The translations under genes were made by a program, and so were the position numbers. Below, one piece after another: positions 9,559-23,600 of a stretch of DNA of 64,000 nucleotides (position 1 is its first letter; every line of letters starts with the position of its first letter). Under the pieces are notes generated by a model that saw nothing but the letters and a program-made list of their open reading frames with translations, made no database searches and was not told the DNA's origin. Source of the DNA: Adineta vaga. Taxonomy: Eukaryota > Rotifera. The stretch lies in NCBI GenBank assembly GCA_021613535.1, contig CP075495.1:7812001-7876000 (forward strand), read 5' to 3'.

Positions 9559-12500
9559 ATGTCTACACCTTCGAATAATTCGAATGAATATCGTGAACAA
9601 GGAAATCAAGCATTTAAACAAGGCAAATTTCAAGAAGCTATTGATCGATATACTGATGCATTAAAAATTCTTAAAAATCTTCAATTAACTGAGGAAAATA
9701 GAAATAATTTAACGAAATGTTATAGTAATCGTGCGCAATGTTATATTAATCTTGAACAATATGATGATGCTATTGAAGATGCAACACGAGGTAGATCAAT
9801 GAAGTTATTAATAGGGATATCTATCGATTATGTTTGTTGTTATATTTAGCTTTGGAGTATCGCCTACTGATCAGAAATCATTGTATCGTCGAGCAAATGC
9901 TTTTGAACGTTTAGGAAAATTAAAAGAAGCAATATCAGATGCTCAAAGATTAATGTCTGTGACATCAAAAGGAGCAACTACGGATGATCAAACATATGCT
10001 CTTCTTCGAAAATTACGTGAAAGTGCACAGAGCAAAGTATGTGAATAGAATCTTTTTCTATATTTTATTTTATTTTATTTTATTTTTTTGTTATTGAAAG
10101 ATTTCACAACAAACACAAGTAAACAATCAAGTTCAACAGATGTTCGAAACAATCACATCGAAACCAGATCAACTAGAAACTGTATGAGTGAAATTTAATA
10201 TGATTGTGATTCGAGTGATAGCAGAAACTATTTATGCATGTTTCGCATGAGTTGTGTTTTTTTTTCTCATTTCTATGCACGGATTATTGCAGTCGATAGG
10301 TAAATGATAAACAAATCTTGATTTTAAAGATGAAACTCGCATCGATTACTTTCTTTCAGGCATTAAATAATCTATTGGTCGTTTCACGTGAGGCTGCAGG
10401 TGCTGAAGCAATTATTACCTATGATACAGATCTACGTAATTTAACTGAATTTATTCAACGTAGTGATCGAATGAGTGTGCTTGGCACTTTAAGAATATTG
10501 GGTGCATTGGCTAAAAATTCGTATAGACGGGTAAGTTTCTCAATTAATCTATAATTGAAAATGAATGTAATCAGTTAAACATATTGATTCTATTGTTTAG
10601 GCTGAAATAATTTATACTAAACTTGGTTTAAAACTAATCGGTCGTTGTTTGGCAATGAATGATACGGAAATTCCAACGAATGCTGCTATATTAATTCATA
10701 ATATGCTCATGTCAATATGTGATTTAGAAAATCGTCGTAAAGTTCGTAAACCTATGAATGTACCATACAATTTCGGTAATGAATGATTATTTCATGCAAA
10801 ATCTATCTATACATGAAAGTTTATTTTTTCAATTTAGATCAATTTGTTATTGAATTTATTAATGAAGTATTTCGTATGCTTTTGGATTTGATTGATGATA
10901 AAGCATGTTCAGGTATTGGTCGTGATTGTTGTCTTGATCTTATTGTGAAATTCGTTGATCGAGCAAATGGTTGTAATTGGACAAGTAAATTTATAATATC
11001 AGGTAATAATTAGAATAGACATTTCTTTGGATTTTGCTTCTATGTAACATCTTTTTATGTAGGTTTACCGAAAGTATTGCGAGTAGCAGCAACAGTACCG
11101 GAACTACCTGAAACGGAGAAAAAACATTATCCATTAACAGAACAAACAAAAATGCATATCTCAATGGCATTGAGTATTGTTTATCATGATTTAGTTTCGG
11201 ATAAGGAACGTGAAGATTTTAATAATGAATGTATTGAATTTGTTAAGTAAGTTCAATCGCTATCAACGTTGAATATCTCGCACAACTATGACATTTTTTA
11301 CAAAATCTATTTCAGGGCATTACATGAACGAGATGATATGCAATCACGTGTACGAACAATTTCAGTTCTCTCTATTCTATTGCAAGGTCCATTTGATACG
11401 GGTAATGCCATCTTAGGTAGTCAAAATTTAGTTGATCTAATGATACAAATGGCTGGCTCGGGTGATCCATTACAAGAAGTAACGATTCATTCATACCTTT
11501 GTTTATAAAATACTTTTTGAATTTTGTAGCGTATTGCAGTTGAAGCAATTGTTTTATCCGCTTCGAAAAAAGATAAAGCTGCTGGTATTCTATCATTAGG
11601 TTCTGAAATTCTCAAAAATCTATATCAATCAGCTAATGAACAGATTAAAGTGATTGCATTAGTGGTAAGTCGATTTTTCGAATGTAGAATTTAATTTCAA
11701 AATCTTCTTTCTAGGGTTTATCAAAAATTGCCTCTAGTAAAGGTACTGATTCAGATGCAAATCTTGTTACAGAAGGTTCATGTCAAACACTAGCTCTCGC
11801 ATGTTGCAAGTAAAGAATTTAAAAAGAATTTTTTACGATATATCTACGAAATATTTTGCAGATTCTTAACTACAAGTCCAAATTTTGATATTCGTCGTTG
11901 GGCAGCTGATGGTCTTGCTTATTTAACATTGGATGCTGATGTGAAAGAAGATTTAGTCGATAATCTTCCTGCAATTAGATCTCTCTTTAGTCTATGTCAA
12001 TGCGATGATGCACATGTTCTATATTCGATTACAACCATATTTGTAAATTTAACCAATACATATGATATACGAAAGAAGGATAAGCAAATGGAAGAATTAG
12101 CGACATATGCAAAACAACACATCCCTAAAGAACATTCAAAAGTAAAAAGGAAAAGTTATTTGATCAATCGTCATTTTAATTTTACGCTTTTTTCTCCAGG
12201 ATGCAACGGAATTTTTTGAAGAACGTCGTCGAAAATTAGTTGATGCTGGAATCATACCTGTTATAGTACAATTATGTAAACATAAGAGTGAAAATTGTCG
12301 AGAACAAATAGCAAGGTAGAAAAAATAGAAGAACATGTTTCTATAGATTAACATTCTATTTTACAGAATCTTTCTTGGACTTTGTGAAAATGAAAAATAT
12401 CGTGGACCGATCGTTGCCGCTGGAGGAGCTAAAGTATGTTTTAGACATCAAGATTCTCTTGAATAGAAGGAACATATATGCATTTTTTTCAAGGCTCTAC

Positions 12501-13582
12501 TTCCACTAGCACTAGATGGTACACCAGTTGGTAAAACAAAAGCAGCACAAGCATTGGCGAAAATTGCTATTACAACAAATCCAGAAAATGCTTTTCCTGG
12601 TCAACGTGTATGTTGCAAAATATTTATCGATTCGTCTTCAATTTGATTTCTTCTTAGACATTGGAACTCGTTCGACCAATTCTCAAACTTCTTAAAATGG
12701 AAAATACTGCATTAGAAAGTTTCGAAGCACTCATGGCTTTAACTAATCTTGCAGGTGTCGGAGAACATGTTCGAAAACGTATTTTAAAGGAAGATGGATT
12801 TCCCAATATTGAACAATATATGTATGAAGATCATCGAATGCTTCGACGAGCAGCAACGGAATGTATGTGTAATTTAGTTATACAAGAAGAAGTAAGTGTG
12901 TAAATTGTTCGATTTCATAAATCTATCGTTTTAATTTAGGTAGTGAAACTTTTCACTGGTGAAAATGATCGTATTAAATTATTGATTTTATTATGTGGCG
13001 AAGAAGATGATGTATTAGTAAAAGCAGCCTTAGGAACATTAGCTACTCTGTCATCATTACAAGTTGATCTTGATGATTTCAAAGATGTTGAATTATCCGA
13101 TGAAGATCGAAAGAAATTAAATGAATATATTGAAGATAATCGAATAATATGTGAAAAACTTGTGAATGTAAGTTTGAAGTGAAGAGAATGAAATCATCTT
13201 CTTTTCTTTTATTTAGGTTGTATCGTTTACGGAAATCTTCAAACAACTCTGTGCTTCAACTGATTTCGAGATACAATTTCGAACTTTATATATTCTTCGT
13301 AATTTAGTTAAAGCAAATAAAGACATTGCTACACGTATTGTAGCATCAGAGTTGATGGATGTTCTATTTGCGCTCAAGGAAACAAAAGATGTACGATTAA
13401 CGAATGATAAAGTAAGTTAGTCAGTCGCAAGAGAAACTATACTATCTAAGATCACTTTGTTTCACTTTTAGAATCGAAAAGTGGTTTCAACTATTCTTCA
13501 ACTATGTCTGAAATATGGTCTTATTCAACCAAATAAAGATCTTGCAATTGCAGAAGAAGATGAAGGTGTCGATGCAGAATAA
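9559..13582 (+). CDS. UNC45: UNC45 myosin/HSP90 co-chaperone
   Basis: UNC45 is a TPR-UCS co-chaperone that links HSP90 to folding of the myosin head. About 18 exons with short introns give about 930 residues, the usual family length. The N-terminal TPR domain is clear ([57 protein letters not shown]), followed by the armadillo central and UCS domains ([144 protein letters not shown]). The in-frame Arg-Ala junction after 9790 confirms the first intron. The stop TAA is 13580-13582 and AATAAA lies at 13684. It sits in tight tandem with IGBP1 upstream and POLR3F downstream. Confidence 0.93.
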
Positions 13583-13705
13583 AACATTTGATAAAAAAAA
13601 ACGTTTCTTTTTTGCTGTGTTTGTTTTGTAGTGTCATATAACCTGAGTTTGTTTTTACACATTAAAGAAACCTACTGTTTACAAATAAAATAGATTGCCG
13701 TGTTA

Positions 13706-13718
13706 GATTGTTTTCTAG
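13706..13718 (+). promoter_or_regulatory. Acceptor upstream of POLR3F (candidate trans-splice site)
   Basis: GATTGTTTTCTAG ends at 13718, 22 bases before the POLR3F ATG and about 29 bases downstream of the UNC45 poly(A) signal at 13684-13689. A poly(A) signal followed closely by a splice acceptor is the usual arrangement inside trans-spliced operons. Confidence 0.45.
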
Positions 13719-13739
13719 ATCGAGAAAAAAACATTCCCA

Positions 13740-14823
13740 ATGGCAAGTTCTCATGCAAAAAGTGAACCGATGGATACAGCTACATCCGCTGATACATCTG
13801 ATTTTGATCCTGTAAATTTGGAATCAGAAATAGTTCAATTATGTTTACAATTTCCAAATGGTGTTACTGATAAAATTCTCGAAAACTCATTTCGTAGTGC
13901 AACCATTCAACAACGTGTTAGTGCACTCAATCGTTTATTATCATTGAATAAAATTGATTTATTAAAATCCGCAACTGAACCAGGCACATTTCTCTATCGT
14001 ATACGAGATACAACTGGTACATCAGGTTCATCAATATCTGTTGGTGGTGGAGCAACTGATCAAATGGAACGTGTTGTCTATCAATTAGTAAAAGAAAGTG
14101 GAACTCTAGGAATTTGGATGCGTGATATACGGATAAAAACGAAATTATCTCAAACAATTTTGAATAAAACATTGAAATCATTAGAAAGTAAAAAATTAAT
14201 TAAAGCTGTCAAATCAGTGCATGCAAGTAAAAAGAAGGTATGTATTGATGACATAAAAGTCCTTTCTGATTTTATTGAAAAGATAAAAATTAAAATCTTC
14301 GTTCATTTTGTCGTAGGTGTATATGTTGTATGAAATGACACCCGATCCTTCGATTACTGGTGGTACTTGGTATTCTGATCATGAATTTGAAGCAGAATTT
14401 GTTCGCGTATTAAACGAACAATGTGCTCGACTATTAGACGAACGATTAGAAGAATCAATGAAAAAATTTCCGAATGATCCTTTCATTCGACGAAACAGTT
14501 CATTCGTGTCCAGTAATGAACTTGTTACACTTATTAATGAAATGGGTATTGCTACAGTGTCATTAACTGTACAAGATATTGAATCAATATTAAATACACT
14601 TATTTATGATGGAAAAATTGAGAAAACAACAGTAGCATCAACAACAACTGTTGCTGAAAATGGTGCTAAACAGAATTTATATAGATCTGTTGCGTCCATA
14701 CTTGAATCGTCACCTGTTGTAAGAAATCCATGTGGAATTTGTCCAGTTTTTAAAGATTGTCATGATGATGGTTTGATTACACCTAAAACATGTATTTATT
14801 TAAATAAATGGTTGGATTTTTGA
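13740..14823 (+). CDS. POLR3F: RNA polymerase III subunit RPC6 (RPC34)
   Basis: This Pol III-specific winged-helix subunit bridges TFIIIB and the polymerase during initiation. There are two exons, 13740-14237 and 14317-14823, joined in phase 0. Tandem winged-helix domains are visible (QFPNGVTDKILENSF, QQRVSALNRLLSLNKIDLL; VYQLVKESGTLGIWMRDIRI, TILNKTLKSLESKKLIKAVK), followed by the conserved KKVYMLYEMTPDPSITGGTW and SDHEFEAEFV. The C-terminus carries the CGICPVFKDCHDDGLITPKT-C segment (the Fe-S cysteine motif of this subunit) and ends in YLNKWLDF. The length of about 334 residues is normal for the family. It is the third same-strand gene in the tight cluster and converges with renalase. Confidence 0.93.
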
Positions 14824-14998
14824 TATATACGTATGTAATATTTAAGCCAGAAACTGTCAATTTTATTCATGATAAGAATTGAAAACGAAATATTCCTATC
14901 GAATTATTACTATACACTTTATGATTAAATTGCATTGCAAGAATAAAACTGCGTTCTTTATTGTAGTAGATATGATTAACACAAGAAAATATGAATCT

Positions 14999-16377
14999 TT
15001 AAGAATTTAGTGCATGAATACTTTTCACTGTTTCGATTGCTGCTTCAATGCATCCTTCGAAATTAGATTCCTTTGCGAAACTATCACCAGCAAGCAATAA
15101 CAATGGTTCTTTGTTGAGTAGAATATAGCCCGGTTTATCTGGATAAGATTGAATGATCTGTATCAGAAACAAATTACTAATCGTATTTGTATGATATAAT
15201 TTTAAAGATTCATTACTTGTGAATACTTCCATTTATGATATTTTGTATTACAAGTTTCACGTGGAAGTTCAGGTAAAAATTGGAAGATTTTTTCTTTAAT
15301 TTCTTCTCCAACGATCATCTTATCATCATCCGTATGTTTTGCACCATATTCCACACTTGTATGAGCAATCAATGAAAATGGTGGTTCATCTAAAATTAGT
15401 TTTACGAGCAATTATTATAGAAAAATCAATAACAAACTTTTATTTCGTTTTGCATTATCAATAGCAAGAAAACGAAGATATTCATTATCATTTTTATCCA
15501 CATAATAAATACGCCATGGCATATTAAGATTTATTATTGATTTGGGATAGAAAAGACCAACAGCAAATCGAGTAGAATATTTCACTTGAGAGAGTTTATT
15601 CTTAACTTCTTGATTTTGATCTTTTAAAATAAAGAATTTCTTGATAAGAAAGAATACTATTATTTGTAGGACAGTGTAAATATATACCTATCAATTGAGT
15701 TATAGAACCTTTCAAATGAGAAAGTATTTGTGGTACTGGTATAGTTACAATAACTGCTTCAACTTCATCTAGTTGCTCTTCATTTGTCGATATTATAAGT
15801 CTATCATTTTTTGCATTGAAATCGATCTTTGTGATATGTTTCGAAAGATTCATTTCCACAACTATAATAATTATTGTATGAATGTCTATTTATATGAGGT
15901 GAACAACCTGCTTGTTCGAAAAAATATCGTACGACAGATGATATTCCACGTGATGCAACATAATCAATTTTATCTGCATTTTCACGTATTCCAATAGTAT
16001 TTGTTTTGTCAAGCGGTTCAATAATATGATCATCAATTAGTTGTTGAAAATATCTATTATCAATATTTATTTATTTTTCAATAATTAGTACAATTTACTT
16101 TGTTGTAATACCATTTGATTTAGTTAATGTTAAATATTGAGCACCTGTATCGACTGAACAATGTGGATTATCTTCATTGTCATAGGTGGTTGTCATTCGA
16201 CCACCTTCAATCGAGAGGGAATGGAATTTATAAAAACCTTAGAAATAATTCACAATTTTTACCGATGTTTCGAGCTTTATCAAAAACAACAAGTTTAATT
16301 CCTGGACCGAATTGACGACGAAGTAAAAGTGATATTAATGCACTTGATATACCAGCTCCAATTAATGCGATCCTCAT
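14999..16377 (-). CDS. RNLS: Renalase-like FAD-dependent oxidase
   Basis: Renalases oxidise off-pathway dihydro isomers of NAD(P)H using FAD. About seven exons on the minus strand give about 340 residues. The N-terminal dinucleotide fold MRIALIGAGISSALISLLL with LVVFDKARNIGGRMTT is clear, then DTGAQYLTLT, DYVASRGISSVVRYFFEQA, VIVTIPVPQILSHLKGSITQ, STRFAVGLFYPKS, LRFLAIDNAKRNK, HKWKYSQVMN and the C-terminal LLLLAGDSFAKESNFEGCIE-AA. Each block aligns with human renalase (for example VLTMPVPEIL and ACGGDGFTQSNFDGC). The GAG is followed by IS rather than the usual MT, which does not remove the nucleotide-binding glycines. Position 16377 is the first Met of the FAD fold, and the gene is complete. 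Confidence 0.88.
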
Positions 16378-17573
16378 CTTTATTTTATTATTGTCTATTC
16401 AACAAGTAATTCAAATGATTGTATTATAAACAAATATTATAAGTACACCTAACATCGAAATAAATTACATTCACGAATCGCCATATTTCATCAAATGCAC
16501 TTAGCCCTGTTTGTGAAGAAGGAATGAATAGATGACGTTAATTGTTAACATAATGTAACATATATGTGTCACAAATACGGTTTAATTTCATTTCATGATC
16601 TTCTATGAGTGTATAACGATTTTATCATTTATATTTACTGATAATTGAATTAGTTTGAAGAATATTTGCTCACATATGAATATATTTGATTCTAAGATAT
16701 TATAATAAGAAAATAAAAATATCAATGCTATGAATACTTGATTATTTGACATGTATTAGAGAGTAAATAACTGATAATGGTTGATTAATTGAAGCAAAGC
16801 CCAGCAAAAATTATTACAAGATGTTTTTTTACTTTTATTTTGATTTAAGTGCATAAATATGAGAAAATTAGATATTTTAATTTTTAATACCTTGAACAGT
16901 TTTTTTGATGGATCTCTATTTAATTATTCTTCTAAAGTATGTTTCTGTCTTTCCAAAACAGTTTTGAACGAGCTCGAAGCACTATCAATACATTGCTGAC
17001 TGAAAGAATGCAAGAACTAATACAAAATGTGAATGAATTCGTTCATAAGATACTTTAAGTAAATTTGTTAAACGGTAAAACTTTTTTCAATTTATTATTT
17101 TAGTTTCGCAAAAAAGTCTTTATATTAGGAAGAGAAATTGTGTAGGAAAGATCATGTGATAATAAACTTCTCTCACTAAGTATTAAAATATTTTGAATGT
17201 GTGTTAAATAGAGACAAGCAAATATTTGTTTCTTTTTCCATTGCTCAATCATACTGCATTGCATGTTTTTTTTTCTTAAACTTGAAAGTGTATCAACCAT
17301 TATTCTTATGTAAGGTAGTGCGGGGTAAAGAAAGCTAAGAATATTTGATCGTTAAATAAACAACTGTACGACATAAAATAAAAATAATATCAACAATATT
17401 GTGATTTGTCTTTGGTCTCAACTAACAAATAGTGACAACGACAATCAGTTTCTCATGAATTCTAACGGATACTAATAGCATTTAGCAGAAGACAGTGTGA
17501 ATATAAATATAATCTTTGTTGATTATTAACAAATAAAGAATATTTAATAAAGTAAACAATTCATTTCATATAT
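16378..17573. other. Intergenic region upstream of renalase
   Basis: Very AT-rich, with no convincing coding segment or splice structure. It holds the renalase promoter and lies downstream of the candidate peptide gene. Confidence 0.4.
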
Positions 17574-17579
17574 TTTATT
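17574..17579 (-). terminator. Poly(A) signal of the candidate peptide gene
   Basis: AATAAA on the minus strand, about 90 nt downstream of the candidate terminal exon (stop at 17666). Confidence 0.35.
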
Positions 17580-17665
17580 TGATTAAAAATTAAAAAATTA
17601 CAAGAAAAAAGTAAAGTTCAAATTGAGAAGACTATTATAGAAAATCAAACTAAAAAACGGCTTGG

Positions 17666-20600
17666 TTATAGTGAAAAACTACCGAATAATATGATACTGA
17701 AAAGTTCCTTTGGAGCCATTGCCTTGATGGTCTCGATCGATTTCTGAAAAGAAGAAGAGAAAGAAAAAATACAATGGTAACAACTATCTTCAGAATAAGA
17801 TTTTGTCTAACTTTCAAATAGCGACTAAAAATACACTTACTTTATTACTGACACATTCAACTATTCAGCTAACTCAATAAAGATATTGATGACGTTGAAT
17901 ATTGGCTCATAAGTAAAGAAAATTGAACAGGTAATGTTCAAGTACTGTTCAAATGCTCCACCACGACGCAATAAAATATTTTTTACTAAAATACGACGTG
18001 AGGACACACAGCGTATGAATGAAAAAGTTACATAACTGTTCATATATTTCGTTATATTCAAAGCGCAAATAAATAGTTTGAAGAACTCGTTGGCATGAAA
18101 TTGTTAAATACAATAAACAAATGGTTATCTCAAATATTTTGCTTTGTTTTATGATAATATGACTAATTGATGGAGTCATACGCAGAATAAACGATATATG
18201 AATTACTCAAAACACAATCATTTTCTACTATAAGGTAATGGTAAACGACAGAAGAATATCGCAGTAAATGATACAATATGAAATCATCAGTGAACAAGCA
18301 ACAAAAATATTGCATTCAAATATAGTATTATAGTTAGCATGAAATAGTATTAAAAATTGATAAATAAAAACAAACGGTAGATGAATAGATTACAGAAGAA
18401 TAGTATTCAAATATTGCACTGTAATCAATATTGGATTATTATTTAACTTCAGAGTGCCGAAACACCTGATAGACAAATATATCATACCAGAACAGTAATC
18501 AAATATTGCACTGCAGACTACATTACACAAGTATCCGTGCCGGGAGTTTTGAAACAAATGATAAACAAATAACTCACAGTAGAATGATATTCAAATATTG
18601 CACTACAGACAACATTAGACAGCTATGCAAGTTAGCCGTTTTAAAACAAACAGTAGACAAATAACTTATAAGAAAACAGTATTCAAGTATTGTACTGTAG
18701 ACAACATTATACAACTATCCCTATTAGCCGTTCTAAAACAAATAGTAGACAAATATCTCATATAAGAACAGCGTTCATATATTGCACTACAAACAACATT
18801 AGACAACTGTCCGTGTCGCAACTTTTGAAGCAAATAATAAACAAATAACTCACATCAGAACATTATTCAAATGTTGCACTACAAACTACATTAGGCAACC
18901 ATCTGTGTCAGCAGTTTTGAAACAAATAATAAGCCAATAACTTACAGCAGAGCACTATTCAAATATTACATTTCAGACAACATGAGATAACTATCCGTGT
19001 CGGGAGTTTTGAAACAAATAAGAAGCCACTAACTCACAACAGAACACTATTCAAATATTGCACAGCAGATATCATTAGACAACTATTCGTGTAAACCGTT
19101 TCAAAACAAACAGTAGACAAATAACTCACATCAGAACACTATTCAAATATTACACTGCAGACAAAATCAGATAATTAGTCAACTGAGTATTTTCAAAACA
19201 GTTGGTAGACGAGGAACTCATACCAGAACAGTATTCAGATGTTGCATTACAGATAAGATCAGATAAATATCCGTATTATGAACTTTGAAACAAGTGATAG
19301 ACAAATAAATTCTATTATAGCAGTATTCAAATATTGCACTATCGACAGCATCAGATAATTATTCAAGTTCACAGTGTCAAAATAAACAGTAAATAAATAA
19401 ATCGCAGGAGAACAGCATTCATATACTATGCATTACAAACAACATCGGAAAGTTACTCCATATTACAGTTTCAAAACAAATGCTATACAAATAACTCACA
19501 TTAGAACATTATTCAGATATTTCACTGCAGGCAACATCAAACAACTATTCAAGCTAGCCGTTTCAAAACAAATGATAGACAAATGACTCATAACAAAACC
19601 GTATTCAAATATTGTGCTGTAGACAACATCAGATAATCATTTAATTTCACAATTTCAAAACAACCAATAAACAAATAAATCGCAGCAGAACCGCATTCAT
19701 ATACTATGCATTAGAAACCACATCGGAAAGTTAGTCGACATTACGGTTTCAAAACAAAGGATAGACAAATAATCCATATGAAAACAGCATTCATATATTG
19801 CACTGCAGAGAAAGTGAAATAATTAGTCGACTTCACATTTTCAAAACAGTTAATAGACGAGTAGCTCATATCAGAACAGTATTCAGATATCGCACCAGAA
19901 GCAACATCAAATAATTATTCGATATAGCATTTGAAAAATAAACAATACACAAATAACTTCTATTATGGTAGTATTTAAATATTGCATTGTGGACAGCATT
20001 AGATATTTATTCGATTTTATAGTATAAAAACAGGTGGTAGACGACAACTCTCCATAAAAATAGTATTCATATATTTCACTACAAATAAAAATAGAATTGT
20101 TAGTATTAGGGTTATTCTGGAAACACACAATACAAGTTGAGCTGACAAGAAGATTGTATTCATATTTGCTGTTGAAATCAACTGCAGAATTGTCTCACAA
20201 ACTAGATTCTTGAAAAACAAACGTCGATAGTATATTATTAACAATTATTATATTCATTACTTTTTCTCAGCTGTAGCCCACATTCAGTTTCGAGAGAGAC
20301 ATGGACAATCATATGACATATGAAGAATTCATACTTGAGTTACGTTCAAATATGTTAATTAAAACAATCTCAACTTTTCATTATGAGTCAAACAAATGTA
20401 AACAAGCTTTGAATGAATAAAACGATTTAGAATTACAATCATATACTCTACGTGATGCAGAAGAACATATGAAATAGCTGCACAAATGACATGTATAAGA
20501 TGGTGGAACAATCTGAACAACTAATCAATTTAAATATTGTGCGCATTTCGAAGTATCATTTTGTTTCTATGCATTAACTAAGCATATAAATAATGAATGA

Positions 20601-23600
20601 ATAACTCTTATTAATAATGTCTTTGAATATTACAGTATCTTCACAATAAAATATTGAACCGATCAGAGAATTGAAAAACAAATGATAAGAGGATGATGCC
20701 TACTAGCCTCTCGTTCGATTATTGTATTGGAATCGACATTCGATGTAGATATCAAACATGATAATTTAAAAAGAAATGAGAAAGAAATGATTTTCACCAG
20801 AAGTATATTCAAATAATGTGCTACAGTCTGTGATCGAATACTTTATACTCTACATAACTAGAAAGCAAACTAGAAAGAAATGAGTTACACCATGACTCTA
20901 TTCGTATAAGATATGAAAATACTGCTTCTGTTTGCCATGCAGATCAAACACTTTATGAATACGTGACACATGAATAGAACTCCTGCCAGGATTGTTTTCA
21001 AATATTACATCGAATTCTATATCAGATATATCTTGCACATCAAATGATTAAAAACCAAATGTTCAAGGAACATGACAGACAATTATTTCATTCAGCAATT
21101 TTCCTCAGTTATAGTTGACAAAGAAGTTTAACGAAGATGTCGATAATCAGATAGTAACTATATATGTTACATCTTTGATACGCCCAGATATGTTATTCGA
21201 CACAATGGTGCATCTCTATTCTCTATCGTACAAATACAATGAACTGTCAAATGAATGAAACGATTGAGTATTGTATTCACATACGTTACTTTATTTGAAA
21301 GAACTTACAGACTTTTTGCAACGAATGATGAATATAAAAATACTGAACTGCACGAACAAATGTTGGATACATATATTTTATTCACTTGTGAATGAGACCT
21401 CGGATCTCTGAATGGATATGAAAAGGAAACGATGAACGAATAAATCATAGAGAAATCTTCGGATATATTATGAAAATCGACTTTAAATGTACGTCACATC
21501 GGATGATTAAAGTCAGTGTAACACAGGAATAACTCAAAACACAACTTTGTTCATGTATTGAAACGAAATCACTATGAAATAGCTTCGAGATTCGATAGTT
21601 CGAAGATATATAACGAGGAAACAACTCATAGAAAGATCTTATTTAAATATAATAGGAAAATCATTGTTGCAGATATCTCACACATCAGATCACTCAGAAT
21701 AACATTACAAAGAAACTACTCATACGAGTATCTTATTCAAATATGATAGGCAAATCGATATTGTAGATATCTCACAGATCAGACCACTCAGAACAACATC
21801 AGAAAGAAACAACTTTTAGAAAGATCTTGTTTAAATATGATAGTCAAGTCGATGTTACAGATATCTCACACATCAGATCACTCTGAACAACATCAGAAAG
21901 AAACAACTTTTAGAAAGATCTTATTTAAATATGATAGTGAAGTCGATGTTGCAGATGTTTCAGACATCAGATCACTCAGAATAACATTAGAAGGAAACTA
22001 CTCGTACGATGATCTTATTCAAATATGATAGGCAAATCGATGTTACAGATATCTCGCACGTCAGACCATTCTGAACAACATCAGAAAGAAACTAATTATA
22101 TTAGGATCTTGTTTGCATAAGATAGTCAAATCGATGTTGTAGATGTCTCACACATCAGACCACTCTGAACAACATCAGAAAGAAACTACTTATATTAGGA
22201 TCTTGTTTGAATATGATAGTCAAGTCGATGTTGCAGATATCTCACACATCAGATCACTCAGAATAACATTACAAAGAAACTACTCATATGAGAATCTTAT
22301 TCAAATATGATAGTCAAATCGATATTGTAGATATCTCACAGATCAGATCACTCAGAACAACATCAGAAAGAAACAATTTATATTAGGATCTTATTCAAAT
22401 ATTACACATAACTGTGCATTACGAATTTAGTAAATTAGTTTTTTCGAACAGAAGTGTTTGACGATTAATTCTAACAACGATTATATTTAACAACCTTGTG
22501 TAGTTTATGATTATAAAATAGGTTGTATCTCTACGTATAAAGAATGACAGTATACGATCAATTAAGACGATAACTGCATTCAAATATTTACTGCAATTCA
22601 TACATTAGATCTCAGCCATAGAAGATATTGAAAAATCGAAAGAAAAATGAATATGTTACACCAAGTTTGTATTCAAATACTTTCTTCAACTCGAAGTGAT
22701 AGCATTTTGAAAATGAATTATTTAATGGCTATCATTCAGAATACGATCTACTAAGTATCTGTTTGAATATTTTCAGGAATCTCAAATTCATATTCGGATG
22801 CAACTACATGATCTAACGGAACACAAAAGTCAGATAGCATGGACAATAGTTATAATCAAATATGATGAATATTCTAATAAAAATTCCAGGTATAGAATAT
22901 TCGAGCAGAGATCTGCCATTTAATGAACTGTGAAAACACTAGTTCTGTCTAAATTTAGTGTAAAAATCTGTAAAAGTTCTTTTTATGTTTGCTACGAATA
23001 ATATCTACAAAGATTGCGAATATTCGTTTGATAATACTATTCAGTAATACTGAGTTGTTTAAAGAAATGATTCTGGATGATATAATCAATGGACAACTCG
23101 TCACAGTCGAATATATCATACGGTTATGAAGTTGTTCAAAAAACTTAGTAGCTTGAAAAAACAACAATCCAAATTATGATATCAATATCCTTTACATAAA
23201 CACATAATAGTTCAAAACAATATATTATTCAGGAAACTGATTCACCTGAAGCTAAGGAAAGAGAATTTTATGTTTGGTAGATACATCGAAAACGAATGCT
23301 TTGAAATAGAATTTGATCAACATATTGTATGTAAATTAACGGAGAACTGTCAACTATCCCAAATGAATGTCTCTTGAATAGTATATGAACTATTCAAACA
23401 CAAAATCTGTTCAAATATTGATATTTTATTTAAACATGAGCAAATTAACAGGCATTATATATAAAATTGTATGTTGTACAAATAGGTTCATTTCCAAAAT
23501 ATATTCATATACTTGATTTTAGAGCAAGCAACAATAATTGCTCGTATGAATATCATAAAATGATCGATGATGAATAGAATATACCAACGTTCTGATCTGT

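Noticed and set aside
17861-18179. Two overlapping 66-76 codon minus-strand frames with hydrophobic stretches
   Set aside because: They cross array unit boundaries, have no splice or homology support and fit chance frames in AT-rich repeats.
21644-22396. Alternative exon model for sub-block B (about 48-nt exon between TTTGAATAAG and GTGTGAG)
   Set aside because: Stop codons appear in all three phases across several units, so this reading cannot be coding as a repeated exon.
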